NCBI GenBank assembly: GCA_021464245.1
Contig: JADCRB010000080.1
Location: 815,860 to 879,859, forward strand
DNA: 64,000 nt
From: Carallia brachiata
Taxonomy: Eukaryota > Streptophyta > Magnoliopsida > Malpighiales > Rhizophoraceae
Direction of reading: 5' to 3'
How positions within the stretch are numbered: position 1 is the stretch's first letter; every line of letters begins with the position of its first letter. The notes below the pieces were generated by a model. The model was not told the origin of the DNA and did not search any database. It saw only the letters and a list, made by a program, of their open reading frames with translations. Shown piece by piece: positions 12,341-25,028 of this stretch. The position numbers and the translations under genes were made by a program.

Positions 12341-13316
12341 ATGCGTGGGATTACAGCATTATTGCTTTCGAAATACAAATTTAAGAAAGTCCGCCCAATG
12401 TCTGGGTCTTGGGGTAAGTTCCTCCATTTATTGCCGTGCCACTATATATCGGGATCCATTATATTATAATTTTTTCTATTGTGTCTATACATATTTTTTT
12501 AATATAATTACAAACATTTTTTTTTTGTAATTATAAAAAAATATATAAAATAAAAAAATAGAAATATTTTTTTTATTATTTTTTATTTTTGTAATTGTAA
12601 AAAAAAATATTTATGGTTGAAAAAAAAATATGCGTGAATACAGTAAAAAAAATTTCATTTACCCACCAAGTTTTTCCCTATTTTGCATATGTAATTAAGA
12701 ATTTCGTGACGCAGACATGGCTTGAACATGGGTTTATAGGTCTTGTTTAGTTTACTTGTTTTTATTAATTGTTATTATGTTGCTAGTTAGTTAGTAATTG
12801 GTATTATTGATTTTCGTTGTTAATGATTAAAATAAAATTATAGTATTTGGTTAAATTGATATTTATTTATTATTATTTAAATAATAAAAAGATCATATGA
12901 GAATATCTTGTTACAATATTTATTTATGATCAGCTATTTCATCCAAAAAAAAAAAAAAAAAGCTCCAAAAGTACTTGCTGATTGTTATGCACAAGAAGAC
13001 GTAAAAGTTGCAAGGTTATAGATGTATATTTGTTGGTTGGTTTTTGTAACATTTTTGATAAAATTAGTCCTCCTATCTGCTATTACTTACGATGACATGG
13101 TCTTGACATTATTAAACAGGCACCTTGGCCAATCTAAATCCCAAGAAACGGGAAAACAACGAGCCTAGAGAGGGGGGCCAAGTTTCAAACTTTAAGGTAG
13201 ATGCAGATCCTATTGTTGCCTTCGGCAGACCCCCTCCAGTACCTCCTTTTCTTGGGCCATTGGTTGCTCTTTCACTGTTTGATTTGTGGTCAAGCCATGA
13301 CGGTGATGATGGATGA
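12341..13316 (+). CDS. small uncharacterised plant protein (two coding exons)
   Basis: The coding exons are 12341-12413 and 13120-13316, joined in phase 1 by a GT-AG intron of 706 bp (donor GGTAAGTT, acceptor TTAAACAG). The product is 89 aa. Its N-terminus is basic and hydrophobic (MRGITALLLSKYKFKK), which could be a mitochondrial presequence. The C-terminal half holds a proline-rich then hydrophobic segment (GRPPPVPPFLGPLVALSLF) and ends in an acidic tail. A 5'UTR intron is likely at 12114-12263, with a strong poly-T tract before its AG. The gene converges with the NTF2-like gene on the other strand. I do not recognise the family and assign no function. Clean splicing, a good start context and biased composition argue for a real gene. 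Confidence 0.68.
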
Positions 13317-13745
13317 TGACTGCAGGAGGCAAGAGGAGTCCTTTTGAGTTTATCCTAGCAAATCAGTTCTTTGAGATGTAGAGCAGCAATTTGAGTGCAA
13401 GCCCAAACAATTTACATACAGTGTCCCACATTAACATGTAGCCTGCCAAAAATGGTTTGATGATGGGTGCTAAAAGCTTATTGTAAATGCTGGATAAGAA
13501 TAGGACTATGACATGGAAACTCTTTAGAAACCCTGCATTCAAAATGGAAATAAAGTTGCAGTTAAATGTGTGCATTGCATGAAGTTAGAATACTGGACTA
13601 GGTGTTGTGTGTTTGTCTGAGTGCCAATGAAACTAGCTTACACTCGGCCGCATCTGGGTAGTCATCAAAAATTGCGGTCACATTTTTTAACAGAGTCTGG
13701 AGAAATCCAAGTAATCAAAATCAGGCAATGCTGTTGGACAGCTAG

Positions 13746-14648
13746 TTATACATTATCTAGAAGTTCTGAAAGAGTTTTCTTTTTGGTGATTACCAGCACT
13801 ATTCCTCCAGGTTTGATGGGTGATTCAATCACTACCAGAGCTTTCCTGCAGCATAGGACTTAATAGTGAAAGAACAGTTATTTGAACTAATATATTTTTG
13901 CTCAAGCATGTTATGGATTTAGATAATACTTGATCACCAGTTTGTCCCCTTCCTGTGAGCATTCATAAAAGCTGCATCCTTTGGTGAAGGGTATCTGTGT
14001 GTTTCTCCATTCTGCCATCAGCAATGGATGATGTAGTGAATAACTGAGAGATTCTAGCTAAATGACTCTTTGAACGTTCATTTAAAACAATTGTTGGGTT
14101 TGATACCTAAGTGCCAGTTAACCCCTGCCGTGAACTTGTCATCTTCACAAACATGTTCAATGTTGAACTTCACATTCTTGCCCATGCCTGTCGTAAGCTG
14201 TCGAAAGAAATCTACAACCTCCTGCAGCAATTAAATTTGCAGGCTCTCTTCTTCAAGAGAAAACAACTGATGGGTTTTTTGTTAAATTCAAAATAAATCA
14301 ATGAAAAGATTTAGAGGAAACCTTTTTCCCTTGCATTGTGTTTGGAAAGGAGCAATCCTCGAAGGAACAATCTTCGGCAATGTATTCAGCTAGTTCTTTC
14401 AACTTTTGCTCGTTGATGCATGCGTAGAACGTCCTAATCAATTCAGAAGCAGACGGCAAACCTTGTATATGGCCGAAATCATCTGCCAATGGCTCCAATG
14501 CCATGGCCAAATTGAGCTTTCGATTGCGAAACGATTTCCTCTCTGTCAGCCTTCTCAAGCAGATCCCATTTCGGTCCATACTCAAACGGCTCTGAGCAAG
14601 TTGCGTTGATCTGTGAAAGGGCACGGAACCAAGTGTGCACCCGGCCAT
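13746..14648 (-). CDS. NTF2-like (SnoaL-like) family protein, probably plastid
   Basis: Four coding exons on the minus strand: 14648-14322, 14221-14107, 14011-13930 and 13845-13746, with introns in phases 0, 1 and 2, all GT-AG. The product is 207 aa. After an Arg/Ser-rich leader of about 55 residues that looks like a transit peptide comes the alpha+beta NTF2 fold pattern: SELIRTFYACINEQKLKEL, then EDCSFEDCSFP, an EVVDFF helix, FTAGVNWHLEW, and PFTKGCSFYEC near the end. The last exon closes with PIKPGGIVLV, as in the family. These plant proteins have a cone-shaped pocket but no established reaction; the role is unknown. The ATG at 14646-14648 gives the most leader-like N-terminus; an in-frame ATG upstream would add a hydrophobic stretch of 33 residues. 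Convergent with the 89-aa gene; the opposite-strand open frames here are shadows. Confidence 0.85.
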
Positions 14649-14699
14649 CGACTTGAACTTGGAACAGGCTGACTGCCATGGGACTTGGCTGGAGAAAGC

Positions 14700-14815
14700 A
14701 ATAGCCCAAACCCCAGTCATTTGTTTTATTACAAAACAGAATGTCAATGGTGATATTCGTATGAAACCTGAAAGTCTGCAAAGGATTATAATGTTAGGCC
14801 ACAGACAATGGCATG
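14700..14815. repeat. repeat copy 1, upstream of the NTF2-like gene
   Basis: Blocks AAAACAGAATG..CAA.GGTGAT, then GAAACCT, AGTCTGCAAA and GACAAT occur in the same order and similar spacing at about 15725-15820. This is a diverged direct duplication of sequence at or just upstream of the first exon of the NTF2-like gene. Confidence 0.55.
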
Positions 14816-15639
14816 GAGCAAAAGAACAAAGAATCAGCTTTGTACTTTTTGTTTACTTGATTCCATTGGTTTTCCAATTTCGTGCCTTGCAATGCAGTAA
14901 AAGAATCAACACTCCGAATTGGCTTTCCAATTTCCAATATAGTTAATTGCATTATTTTTGGCATTATTCTCTATTAGGCCCACTCTGATCTATACCATTT
15001 TGTTGGATACGGATCACTTGCAAATATTTATCGAGTCACAAAGTCATGAACCAATCACATTCCACTTGGTGCTAGAAGCAAAGTCATCCTTCATGTGTTT
15101 TGTGCCTACCATGTGCCCTATCAACTGTTCTTGCAAAGTGGCGTTCTTTAATAAATACATGAATTTCGTTTAGATCTGAATACCTATGGTATGAGTAATC
15201 CCTACTACAAGGAAATTATAAGATCATATCCTAGGTGCGTAGGAGCATAAGTTCAAAATTCCAAATTCTATTAGGATTAGATGTACTATTAGCAATGTCA
15301 CCCTTTTTCAGTAGGAGCATGTAATTGTTTTGCAAACATTAATCGTCTTATTTTACAAAACAATTAGTTAATTGCATGAATCTGTTTCGATTCTATTTTT
15401 TTTATACTCATGTACATTTTCCGTTTCAATAAATACTAGTTAGAGTATAATTTGAATTTAGAATCCAATTTATTTTCGGCAAAAAAGTTGTTCTACTAAT
15501 TCACTTCCCAACTATGATAGGGATTACCACTTCGAAAAAAAAAAAAGAAAATCCGTGTAAACTTGTGCATGTGTGACGGCCCAGTCATTGACTTAAAACG
15601 TAAGATGAAATGTCACAGGCAAAGTTGGTTTGATTTTTG

Positions 15640-15825
15640 AAGGGAAAATGGAAGCCTTGCCATTGACTTAAAGCCTGCAGATGGCCAAAAGGATTTTGGC
15701 CTCAGACAGCAACAGCAGAAACACTAGTCGTTTGCCTATATTGGAAAACAGAATGGCAAAGGTGATGGATGGTGATCATATAGGGAAACCTCAGTCTGCA
15801 AAAGGGTCATAGACAATTTGTGTAC
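15640..15825. repeat. repeat copy 2, diverged duplicate of 14700-14815
   Basis: This is the same ordered blocks as the copy next to the NTF2-like gene, 1 kb further upstream of it. Both copies face the same way. No NTF2 exon follows here, so it is a partial duplication rather than a second gene. Confidence 0.55.
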
Positions 15826-17460
15826 AGCATTGAATAAAATGTTTCCTGTATGCTGCATGTCAGTTAGTATCAGCATGATGATCTAGCAAGGAATCCCATA
15901 ATTGATTTAGTATCACTTTTTAACTTATCTTTTTGTTTGTTTGTGTGAAGTCTCCTGCATTTTCTCTTTTTCAATTTCCTTATGCAGTTATGTTTCCCTG
16001 ATCTAAAGGCAACTTGTTTTTAATAATCTGGATTAGCAATGACACATAGGGATTAGCCCACAGAGATAAATGGGGTTTAGGAGGCATGCCAGCTAAGGCA
16101 TTATTTGTTTAAATGTGGTTATGCAGGGAAGATAATGAGATATTAGGGAATCAATTGTAACAACCATAGGCTAAACAATTTGCTGCATCACATTAGTAAC
16201 TTGTTAATTGTCGTGTGAATTATTGGCTATTGAGCTGTTCTGGTTACCGTACACTTAATAATCCTTTCTCGTCCTTTGTCAGTACCTTGTAGCTGGCTTG
16301 TGGATCTTTTGGTGGGTGACATAAAAGGGTAAATTGTTTGACAGATTTGCCAGGCATGAGCATTATTCTAGACCAATTTGCTAGATTTGTTAACCTGCAA
16401 TGTTGACAAGTTTGTCCAATTGTTGCATTTTGCACGGTCAGGCAAGAAATGGATGTGCTCTGCTGGCTTAGTGGTAGTTGTTTATTTCTACGCGATAAAT
16501 ACGGCGGCACATGGAACAGAGAGAGATAAAAAAATGAAGAAGAAGCAACTGCGTGGCTAAAATATAAATATATAACATAATTTATAATTTATGATTTTTA
16601 TATTTATTAATTTAAATTTTTAGGTGATTTTAATATTATATTTAATATAATATTAAAATTTAATTTACTTTTTTATTACGCTCGTCGTTAAGTGGTGGTT
16701 TGATTCTTTTTATATCAGTTTGACTTATTCAATTCAATTTTTTTGCTGCTATGATTGACCTAACACATGTCAAGAGGCAATGCTAAAAATTATAAATTCT
16801 CACATCGTTTTCTTTACGTGCTATTCGAATTTAGTACGTGTAAAAAGATGTATTAAAGAGCATAAAATTTTATATCACTAAAATGACAAAGATCTAAATG
16901 ACTTTCATATTTATAACTATCTCATACTCTTTCAAATTTTTAGATAGTTTAAAATTTCAAAATTTTATTTCACGTTCCATTCATTAACAACTAGCCAATT
17001 ACAGTAATACAAAAGCAAGCTAGTGTCTGACTTCTTGTTCGAAACAAGACAAGTGACACTACCTAGGATGCCTACTGGACAACAAGAAGAAATACATCCC
17101 AAGCCTTGTTCCCCACGATCCGCCATGAATATTAATTGTTAAACCAGCAATATCTGTCCAATAAAAGCTAAAAAACGCAACAAGCCCCATCTTCAAGTCA
17201 GCGAATCCCGCAGACTTTCATTGATCCTCTAGATATATGTCTATAAGCCGAAGGCCTACATGGTCAAATAATCTCAAAACCATCAAACAGGAAATCATAC
17301 AACCAAATGCAGCCTGTCTCAAGTTGAGCCTAAAAGAATCGTGCACTCACAGACAAATTTGCTGCCTTGCTGGCATGCCCCCCCAACTCCTTACTAGACT
17401 GAAAGTCCTTAGTTACCTGCCTCATATCAATCATCACTAGGCCTGGTAATGTAAACAGCC
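15826..17460. other. intergenic, no supported gene
   Basis: Short frames on both strands only. The 88-codon minus frame at 16244-16510 has no motif I recognise, and the plus frame opposite it is its shadow. 16560-16800 is AT-rich. Confidence 0.5.
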
Positions 17461-17565
17461 TGTTGCTGCACTATATATACTTGGAGACAATGCGATTGAA
17501 TCAACATCCACAATCATCCAACAAAGTCTCCTGAAACAAAACAGAAAAAGTCCTTGAGTTGCGCC

Positions 17566-17763
17566 ATGAATAACAAGGTCGGTGACACTCGTCAGGTTCC
17601 TGCTGTTGGCAAAAGTTTCAGAAGCATGAGGCCGCCGCCCAAGAGAGGGCAAATCAAGTCCAGGATAGCAGCAAGTGCTTTCCACTCCATCGTTTCTGCT
17701 CTACATAGAGCCTCCTCGCACCACCATCATCTTCACCACAAAACCCATTTGAGAGAAGTTTGA
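17566..17763 (+). CDS. small basic protein, PPPKRGQIK-type, single exon
   Basis: A 65-aa frame starts at the ATG at 17566. A TATA-like CTATATATACTT at about 17470 puts a transcription start near 17500, giving a short leader. The protein is basic, with a central SMRPPPKRGQIKSRI motif followed by an amphipathic alanine/serine helix and a histidine-rich tail (HHHH, LHH). Short plant proteins carrying a PPPKRGQ(I/V)K core followed by an amphipathic stretch are familiar to me from several genomes, but I know of no assigned function. The upstream in-frame TTG codon is not a credible start. Without expression data the call rests on motif, TATA spacing and composition. Confidence 0.6.
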   Translation: MNNKVGDTRQVPAVGKSFRSMRPPPKRGQIKSRIAASAFHSIVSALHRASSHHHHLHHKTHLREV

Positions 17764-18470
17764 TACATTAGTAATAGAGTTGTGTGATTAGACCCTTTTG
17801 GATGATTTACATTCTGTAATTTAATTACGGGTTCTTCTCTTCTTCATCTCTTTGGGTTCCTTGGTTTTTTTTTTTTTTTTTCATTTGTTTGCACCCAAAA
17901 GTTCAAAACAAGCCTTCACGGTAGCAAAATTGATGCAGAGAAACAGGATATTTAGCCATATATCATTAAGAAATTACTTCAAAATGAAACTTAAGGAAAA
18001 ACACATGATTTTCCTTGAAGTCCCATTTATCAGCTACCAGATGACAGAATAGTTTTAGAATATAAAACTCCGATGCATTTCCACCAGACACAAGCGTTGC
18101 CTGTCTATTTTTAAAATAAAGAAAAAGAAAACGAATTTGATTACGAAAGCCAAGTCAGCCTTATTCAATTCTCCTCACACGTGCGCACTATCAGATAGAT
18201 TTAAGACAGTTACATATTATATGTGGTTCAAAATAATCGAAGCCAATTCAGGTCAGCTTGGACCTGTACAACCTGGTTCAAGTTGGTCTGGATGGAGACT
18301 TGTGCGGACGATCAATTTGCTGGCATGGCTCTCAACAACCAACTAGTCTGACAAGTCATACTGTTAGTTTTTGTACAAGCCGGGGAGGCGGGACAAGAGG
18401 AAGCTCTACTTCACAACAACGCGTCAGCTGACATTAGATTTCATGAAAGGGAAATAGGGATCTATTAATT
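17764..18470. other. 3' flank and intergenic, no supported gene
   Basis: The first part is the probable 3'UTR of the 65-aa gene. Only unremarkable short frames follow (66 and 69 codons). Confidence 0.5.
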
Positions 18471-18479
18471 TTTGTGACG

Positions 18480-19060
18480 TGAACTATTATAGATACGAAA
18501 GTATTTGATTAAATTTATTTTAAATTTATTTAATTTTATTTAATGAATTTATTATCTTATTAAAATAATTTAAATAATTTAACTAATTAATTTTATATTT
18601 ATACCATCTCATATACAGATTTTATTTAGAGACACTGTTTTAAATACTCACCTAATATATATTTTTTTAAATACTTATCCAAGATTTTTTTTTTCTTAGG
18701 TTGTTAAACCCACCTAAATAGACTCGGACTCTGATATCATGTTATTTTTACACTTATACCGTCTCAAATACGGATCTTATTTAAAAATACTGTTTAAAAT
18801 ACTCACCCAATATTTTTTTTTTCAAACACTCAGCCTTACATTTCGTGGTGTGAGCAATTATGAATAAGAGAGTATATAGTCAAATTTATTTTAAATTCAT
18901 TTAATTTCATTTAATAAATTTATTATCTTATTAAAATAACTTAAATTACTTTAATCAATTAACTCCAAACTTATATTCTTTTCATTTTCTTCTTTTCCAA
19001 CCAATGTGGGATGTCCACACTTCTAACAAGATCCCTACACTCTCAAATTTGCAGTTGCAG
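18480..19060 (+). repeat. nested direct repeats, retroelement-like debris
   Basis: Two copies of an A/T-rich block with TTTATTATCTTATTAAAATAA lie at about 18500-18600 and 18875-18985. Between them a second block (TTATACC.TCTCA.ATAC..AT, then CACTGTTTTAAATACTCACC or its variant) occurs twice, at about 18598-18670 and 18755-18830. The right end (ACCAATGTGGGATGTCCACA, about 19000) resembles common plant LTR-end or SINE words. The first block also occurs in BCH intron 1. Confidence 0.6.
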
Positions 19061-19499
19061 ATCCACATTTATTAGAGGGTGGGCAACACTAATCTACATT
19101 TGTTTTTTTTTTTTTTTGTCGTTAAAAGGGAAGGCTTAAAGCCTAAAAAATAATCTACATATGTTTGCCTACTCTCAAATTTATAGTTTATACTAATTAT
19201 AGGTATAATATTTCTCTTCACTTTAATTTTTGGATCTGTCACTATCCCAAGTTTAGCTCCAAATTTCACTGGAGTAGCATTGTTAATCTGAGCGGCTACC
19301 GTTCATTATGGCCTTTTGGCTTATTGAAGGAAACTATGAATCCAAGTGACAATTAAGGGAAAAGAAATTAAAGAAGATTATGTTTTTTATTTCCACTAAG
19401 GATTTAGACTACAATTAGCTACAAGAAACAGAATTCTTGGTCAAACTCTAAAAGTTTAGGACTTAATTGTATATCTCGAAAAGGCAGGTGATAAAAAAA

Positions 19500-19930
19500 A
19501 CTGAAGTTTCTAAACCCAAACTAGTTGGATTAGTTGGACCTGTAAACTAATTATTAGATCAGACAGAGTTAACAAAAAATCACTTGGACCTTTGAATTGG
19601 GAAAACTCGGTCAATCTGATTGAATTTTTGAAACTCAACTAGCCTGGAGATTCGGTTGAACCAATATTGGGTCTCTTTTTTGAAAAAAAAAAAGTTTTTA
19701 GTGCATTAAATGTCCCAAAAAAAAAAAAAAAGAAGCAATTTTTCTTTATTTGGATCTAAACAAAAAAAAAATTACAAGAAGAATAACTTATTGCCATAAA
19801 CAAAAGAATAAAAATCAAAAATTGTTAGACTCGATTGAATTAAGTATTGATTTATTGGTTGAACCAGTAATTTATTAACCTAATTTTCTGTATAGGTCAA
19901 TTCTTAAACTGGATTTGATATCTTTTTTTT
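19500..19930. repeat. diverged GGTTGAACC-rich repeat
   Basis: Words such as ATTCGGTTGAACCA and TTGGTTGAACCAGT lie near the centre and right, with AGTTGGACCTG near the left. The composition matches the repeats at 130-985 and 6330-6775. No coding frame. Boundaries are approximate. Confidence 0.4.
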
Positions 19931-19979
19931 TTGGATCCAAATGTAGGCAAGTGATTGTACAAGAGAAAGTCTAATATTG

Positions 19980-20345
19980 GGGGACACGTGAGCGAAGCCA
20001 ATGTACGCCCATTTGATCTTGTGCTAAGATGCTGCGAATGCCTTGTAGAGCAATGGAGAATTCATGCATCTCCAGCGGCATTGTCAAGCCCAAATTAGCT
20101 AACCGATCTACTACTTTGTTTCTCTCTTTGTAGACATGGGATATCTTCAGTTGTCAATCCATGGCCAACAAATCTCGACAGCCATCTACAAGTTTTTCTA
20201 AAGGCCGGATTTGATACCTTTGGAAGCCACAACGTGCATTATCCCAAACGAGCGCAAGAAAAACTTAGGCCCCATTGTCAGCTGGATCCAAAGTGAAGTT
20301 GGACCATAGAATTGCCTAAGCAAGGGCCCTTTACTTCCGAGCCGG
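19980..20345 (-). mobile_element. LINE relic: RNase H domain
   Basis: Read on the minus strand, from about 20345 down, the frame gives WSNFTLDPADNGA (the start of an RNase H domain), later KLVDGCRDLLAMD, an in-frame stop where a Trp is usual, then ISHVYKERNKVVDRLANLGL, which matches the end of the RNase H domain of plant L1-type non-LTR retrotransposons (HVYREAN..AD.LA). Stops and gaps show it is dead. Only this 3' domain is recognised; the reverse transcriptase was not found. Confidence 0.65.
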
Positions 20346-23300
20346 CTTCACCAAAAAGCAAAAAAAAAAAGGATCTGCAGACCTTCTCAATCCAGTCGTC
20401 CCTTTCAATGTAGCCGTGGCACCATAGAGAGACTAAAGACCTAAAAGTGAGCCCACAAAATCAGCGCACCGACACAGCTTGCATCGACCTGGACAGCTCA
20501 ATGCTTTGAAGTTCCCAAGCTGTGAGAGTCGACATTCTGCGAGAGTCGACATTGAGATAAGAAAAGTTGGTTCAGTAAGTAAGAGGTTCTATTTTTATTT
20601 AAAAAGTTTAAATTTGAGTTTTATTGATGATTTTTTTTAATAAGAGACATAAAAATTTAATAGAAATCAACTTTAAAACTTATAAATTTTTTTAATTCTA
20701 TATTGAGATAGTCTTTTTTTTACCTAAATTTTTATCAACCAAAAAAAAAAAAAAAGGTCGACATCGACTCTTGAGCAATTCTAACAAGGCTAACCAGTAA
20801 CACCCCACCATGTGTCAAACACTGTCTTATGAGAATCCAAAGTGGTTTACATCACCGCAACGTTGTCCAACTTGATCCCAATAGTAATTTTCCACTTTAA
20901 TTTACATTATTTTATAATAATCTTTGTATGTACGAGTCAGACATATGTTTCTGTTACGTAATGAACTTTGACTTACAGATCTTGTTCTCATCGACACCAA
21001 AAAATGCTCGTGATTTGTTGGGCCAATGATTAAGCTTCGACGTTTGATTGGTGTTGGACAGAATGTCGTTAATTATGCATGGGGAAGCCTTGCCCACTTT
21101 AACCAACTCTGAGTACCGCTTATCAGACTATTGGAAATAGTTAAATACCCTAAGATCCTTGCAGTCTAGTATCTGGTTCATATTATGAGGTTATAAATTT
21201 AAATTTTTGTTAAAGTATTTGATTGTGGGAGAAGGCTGATATTCTTCTCTAAGCATCATAAAATAAAATTTATTCTTCTATTAATCTAATGCAGAGGCTC
21301 ACTTTAATATGTGTGTGACTATCACAATCTTCTTACAAGAGTTTGTGTTATTATTTTTACTAGTAATTGGACCCGTGCATAAACGTGCGGGTTTATCAAA
21401 TTTTGTATAAAATTTATTTAAAAATATTAAATATAAGTATTAATTTTTTTCTAAAATTAATTTAAAATATGTTTATTTTTATATTTAATTTACATTTAGA
21501 AAAACAAATAGTTCAACTAAAATGAATTTAAGAAGATAAAAAAATATTTAGAAGTATTTCTTGTTTTTTCTTTCTTTTGATAAAATAGTTCTTTTTTTAA
21601 AAAGAACTGTTTTAAGCAAAAGAAAAAAAAAACAAAATTAATTAGTTAACAAATAGACGTGCATCCCACACGATAAAAATCAAGCCAAAAAATAAAAATA
21701 AAAAAACACTACTACTTGATCTTCTCTTATTTAGAGAATATCACAAAATCAAAGTGCCTCGACAATTAATGGGAATATCAGATGCATTTATTTTGCAATC
21801 TTCTCTTTTGAATTTAGGTTAGTCATTACTATCGTTTTATTTGGGTTATTTTGTATTGAGTCCCTAATTTGGGTTTTCTTAGTTTTATTAGCTAAATATA
21901 TTGGAATTGTGATAACAATTAAATCTATATTGGTTGATTTATAGAATTTTATTTTGATTGTAATCAAATTTTCTTAATTATAAGGTCATTATAATCCCAA
22001 CAGATAGAAAATTTCAATAAATATTCTTATATAATTATATGTAAAAAAAAAAAAAAAGCAAAAACTATAATAAAAAAATCAAAAAAACTATAATCTATTA
22101 GTAATACTAACCTTGAAGAGAGGTAACTTGGATAAAAATATAAAATTTAAAATTGAAATCTAATTAAGAGAAAGCTAACAATAATAATGTAAGTAAGATA
22201 TTTACGCTTTATAATATGTAAAAATGACTGCATGCATATGAAAAATTCTAAAATCAATTGAAATTCTATTAGTAAAAAAAAATGCTATTGTGTGTATGTA
22301 AGTAAATAAGAGAAAAACCTGATCAAAGAAAGCTTTCTTGTCGACATTTTCAACGCCGAGTTCAGCCAATTCTCAAACCCTGAGTCTGCCTCATCTCCAC
22401 CAACATCTTCACCAGGGCTACCTGCTACTCTCCCCCAGCGCTGATTATATATATATATGTATGTATGTATATGGGATTGGAATCACCGTTGGGCATATGT
22501 ATAAAATAGATTACAATTGTATCCAATTAGAACTACAACAAAAAATTAGGCTACAATTAGAACTATAATGTATCCAATTTCACCATAAAACAAAAAACAT
22601 AAAAAAAAAAACCGAACGACTACAATTGTTTAATGAGAAGTTGGTTGGGCACTAACTAAACGTTTATAATGTGAAAAAGAAAACTGGATGATGTAGATAT
22701 TAAAATTAAAATTAAAATTTTAATAAAATATTAAAAAAGATTATAATTGTTAAAATTTTAATTCTATTAGAATACTAAAAAGATTTTAATAGAATATTGA
22801 AAAAGATTATATTTATTAAAATCTTAATTTTATTAAAACATTAAGAAAGATTATAATTATTGAGAATTTATTAAATTAAAAAATTTAAAAATCTTGAAAT
22901 TGGGCTTTTGAAAATTTCAACACCAGAAATTGACATGTAAGTACGTGAATATTCTCTAAACTTTCGATTTTATATTATATATATGTGATATAATTTTCTT
23001 ATTTTTTGAAAAAAAAACCCAATCAAATACAACTATGATTATAGAAGTCCAAATAGAATCAAACTATCTAACTCAGTGTATCAATTGGTCTAAATCTACT
23101 GCAATATACCTCTATACCATTATATTATTCATACGATTTATGGGTCGTCACGAATATCTGCCTGTAAATACATGCCACAAATATTCTGCAAATTTGCGTT
23201 CCTTGTTCGTTTGCTGGATGGAGCGTGCCATAGGTTCTTCAATGCGGGACTCTGCTTTAATTTCTATTTTGCAGGTACGTGTAATTTTAGTTTTGAATTG

Positions 23301-24855
23301 CAATTGTGTGATTGTGTAGAATGTCAAAACATATATAATATAAGTTGAATCGTATGCGCACATTTTGTTTGTTGGACCACTTTTAAGACCTTACTCTTTT
23401 GCTATACATAATTTTGGCATCCCAGACGTGGAAGTCTCGGGTTTCCACAATTTGATGTTTCTGGAACAACTGGTTGTTGTCTACATCATTATGTCTTTGT
23501 TTGGGTTCTTAAATGTCATTCAATCTTTTATTGAAAAAATGTACTTTTTTTTTACTTTTAACAAACAGTTGATTGGGAATAACAAATTATAGAGGTTCAT
23601 GTTTCAACTCACCTCCCTATTAATCAAAACTAATTGATTTTAGTACATTCTTGCAATCTGTTGGTTGTAATTAGTATGTTTTTCGATGAGTGGTGAATTA
23701 ATTATAATCAACTATTAAAATTAAAAGACAATGTAATAAATAATTCAAATCTCTCCTGCATCCAAATTTATCTTATCTTTATTACATCTCATAATAATAA
23801 ATTCTTTTCAAAAAGGCAATCAATTAATGTGGACCCAAAACATTTTTCTTTTCGAATTCCACATTAGTTTTACCATAATTTACTTCCAATTTTTATTTCC
23901 TCCTTCCACTCACCACACCAACTACGTCCACTGAAAGTATACCAGAATTAAGAATTACAAATTGGGCCAGTAATCAATATGTTCCTCCATTTTGCTTGTT
24001 CCACAGACCACAATTAATGTTGGACATTTGGTGGTTGGTACATTTTCATTCCTGTGATGTGGTAAGATACTGCTTTTTAGATGTCAACTGTAAATAATGC
24101 TCGGTCAAAAAACAAAAAAAAAAAACTGTAGATAATGCTTGGCATTTTATCCACAATTAATGCAGAAGATTGTCATATTGTGCAGTAAATGGAGTTTGCT
24201 GGGCTTCTGACAAGTCCAGCAAATTTTATCCAATTGAAGTCTGGAAGATGCTTTTTTGCTTTCGTTTTTGTATTTCCAATATGTCACAATGGTAGGTTAG
24301 AAGTTGTTGAATATTTGCCTCATTGACAAATACAGGAATCAGGGCTAAATCGATAAATTTATCGATTAATTCCTGGTTTGGAGCTTTAGCAGTCCTTTGT
24401 GTTCTGGAACTGCCCTTCTTTTTGGGTAAAGAATCCATGATTTCATTTGTGTGGATTTTGTCTTTAGGTGCTAATTTTTTCAGAGCACTAATATATATTC
24501 TAATTTTGGGTATTTTAATTGATATTTTAAATACAAATAAAATAATAATTTTTATAATAGAAATTAAAAATTATTATTTTTAATTATAAATATTATTAGT
24601 TTTAATATAAAAATTATTATCTTATTTTATTCAAAGTATCAATTAAAATATCCAAAAATCTGTACGTAAACATTTTCTCTTTTTTTAGTTCACTGCAAAT
24701 ATATGAATGTCTTTGTAGGTATGAAATCTGAAATGTCCCAAAATTGAAAGTCTAACCATTAATTTGAATGTCCTATATTCAAATTTCGGGAGTGGTACAA
24801 GAATTATGAAAAAAAAAATTAGTAATTCAGGATTATTTAATCCTTAATATATTAA
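20346..24855. other. intergenic, repeat-rich, no supported gene
   Basis: Mostly A/T-rich with several poly-A tracts. The stretch near 21361-21420 (TAGTAATTGGACCCGTGCAT followed by a CGTGCGGG word) resembles the right half of a repeat seen again near 38540. Plus-strand frames at 23035-23319 and 23365-23592 and the minus frame at 24226-24438 (70 codons, Lys-rich start) have no motif I recognise; the first ends at a donor-like TTTTGCAG/GTACGTG. Confidence 0.45.
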
Positions 24856-25028
24856 GAATAATGATATATATATATATATAATTATATTATAAAATATTTT
24901 AAATTTTATAATTATAAAAAAAATATTAATTTTTTTATTTTACAGTATTAAAAAGTGAATAATTTTTTTCATAATTATAAATTTTAAGATATTTAATAAT
25001 ATAATTTTTATAATATATATTATTACTG
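24856..25028. mobile_element. Mutator-like MITE with 9-bp target duplication
   Basis: A 173-bp element whose left arm (ATTATATTATAAAATATTTT and onward to a poly-A tract) is matched by the reverse complement of its right arm with few mismatches. It is flanked on both sides by the same 9-bp word ATATATTAA (24847-24855 and 25029-25037). A 9-bp duplication is the signature of the Mutator superfamily, although low complexity weakens the call. No coding capacity. It ends about 670 bp upstream of the glycosyltransferase ATG. Confidence 0.6.

Noticed and set aside
13621..14946. Plus-strand frames of 60-103 codons opposite the NTF2-like gene
   Set aside because: They lie across exons and introns of a well-supported minus-strand gene and have no splice pattern or motif of their own.
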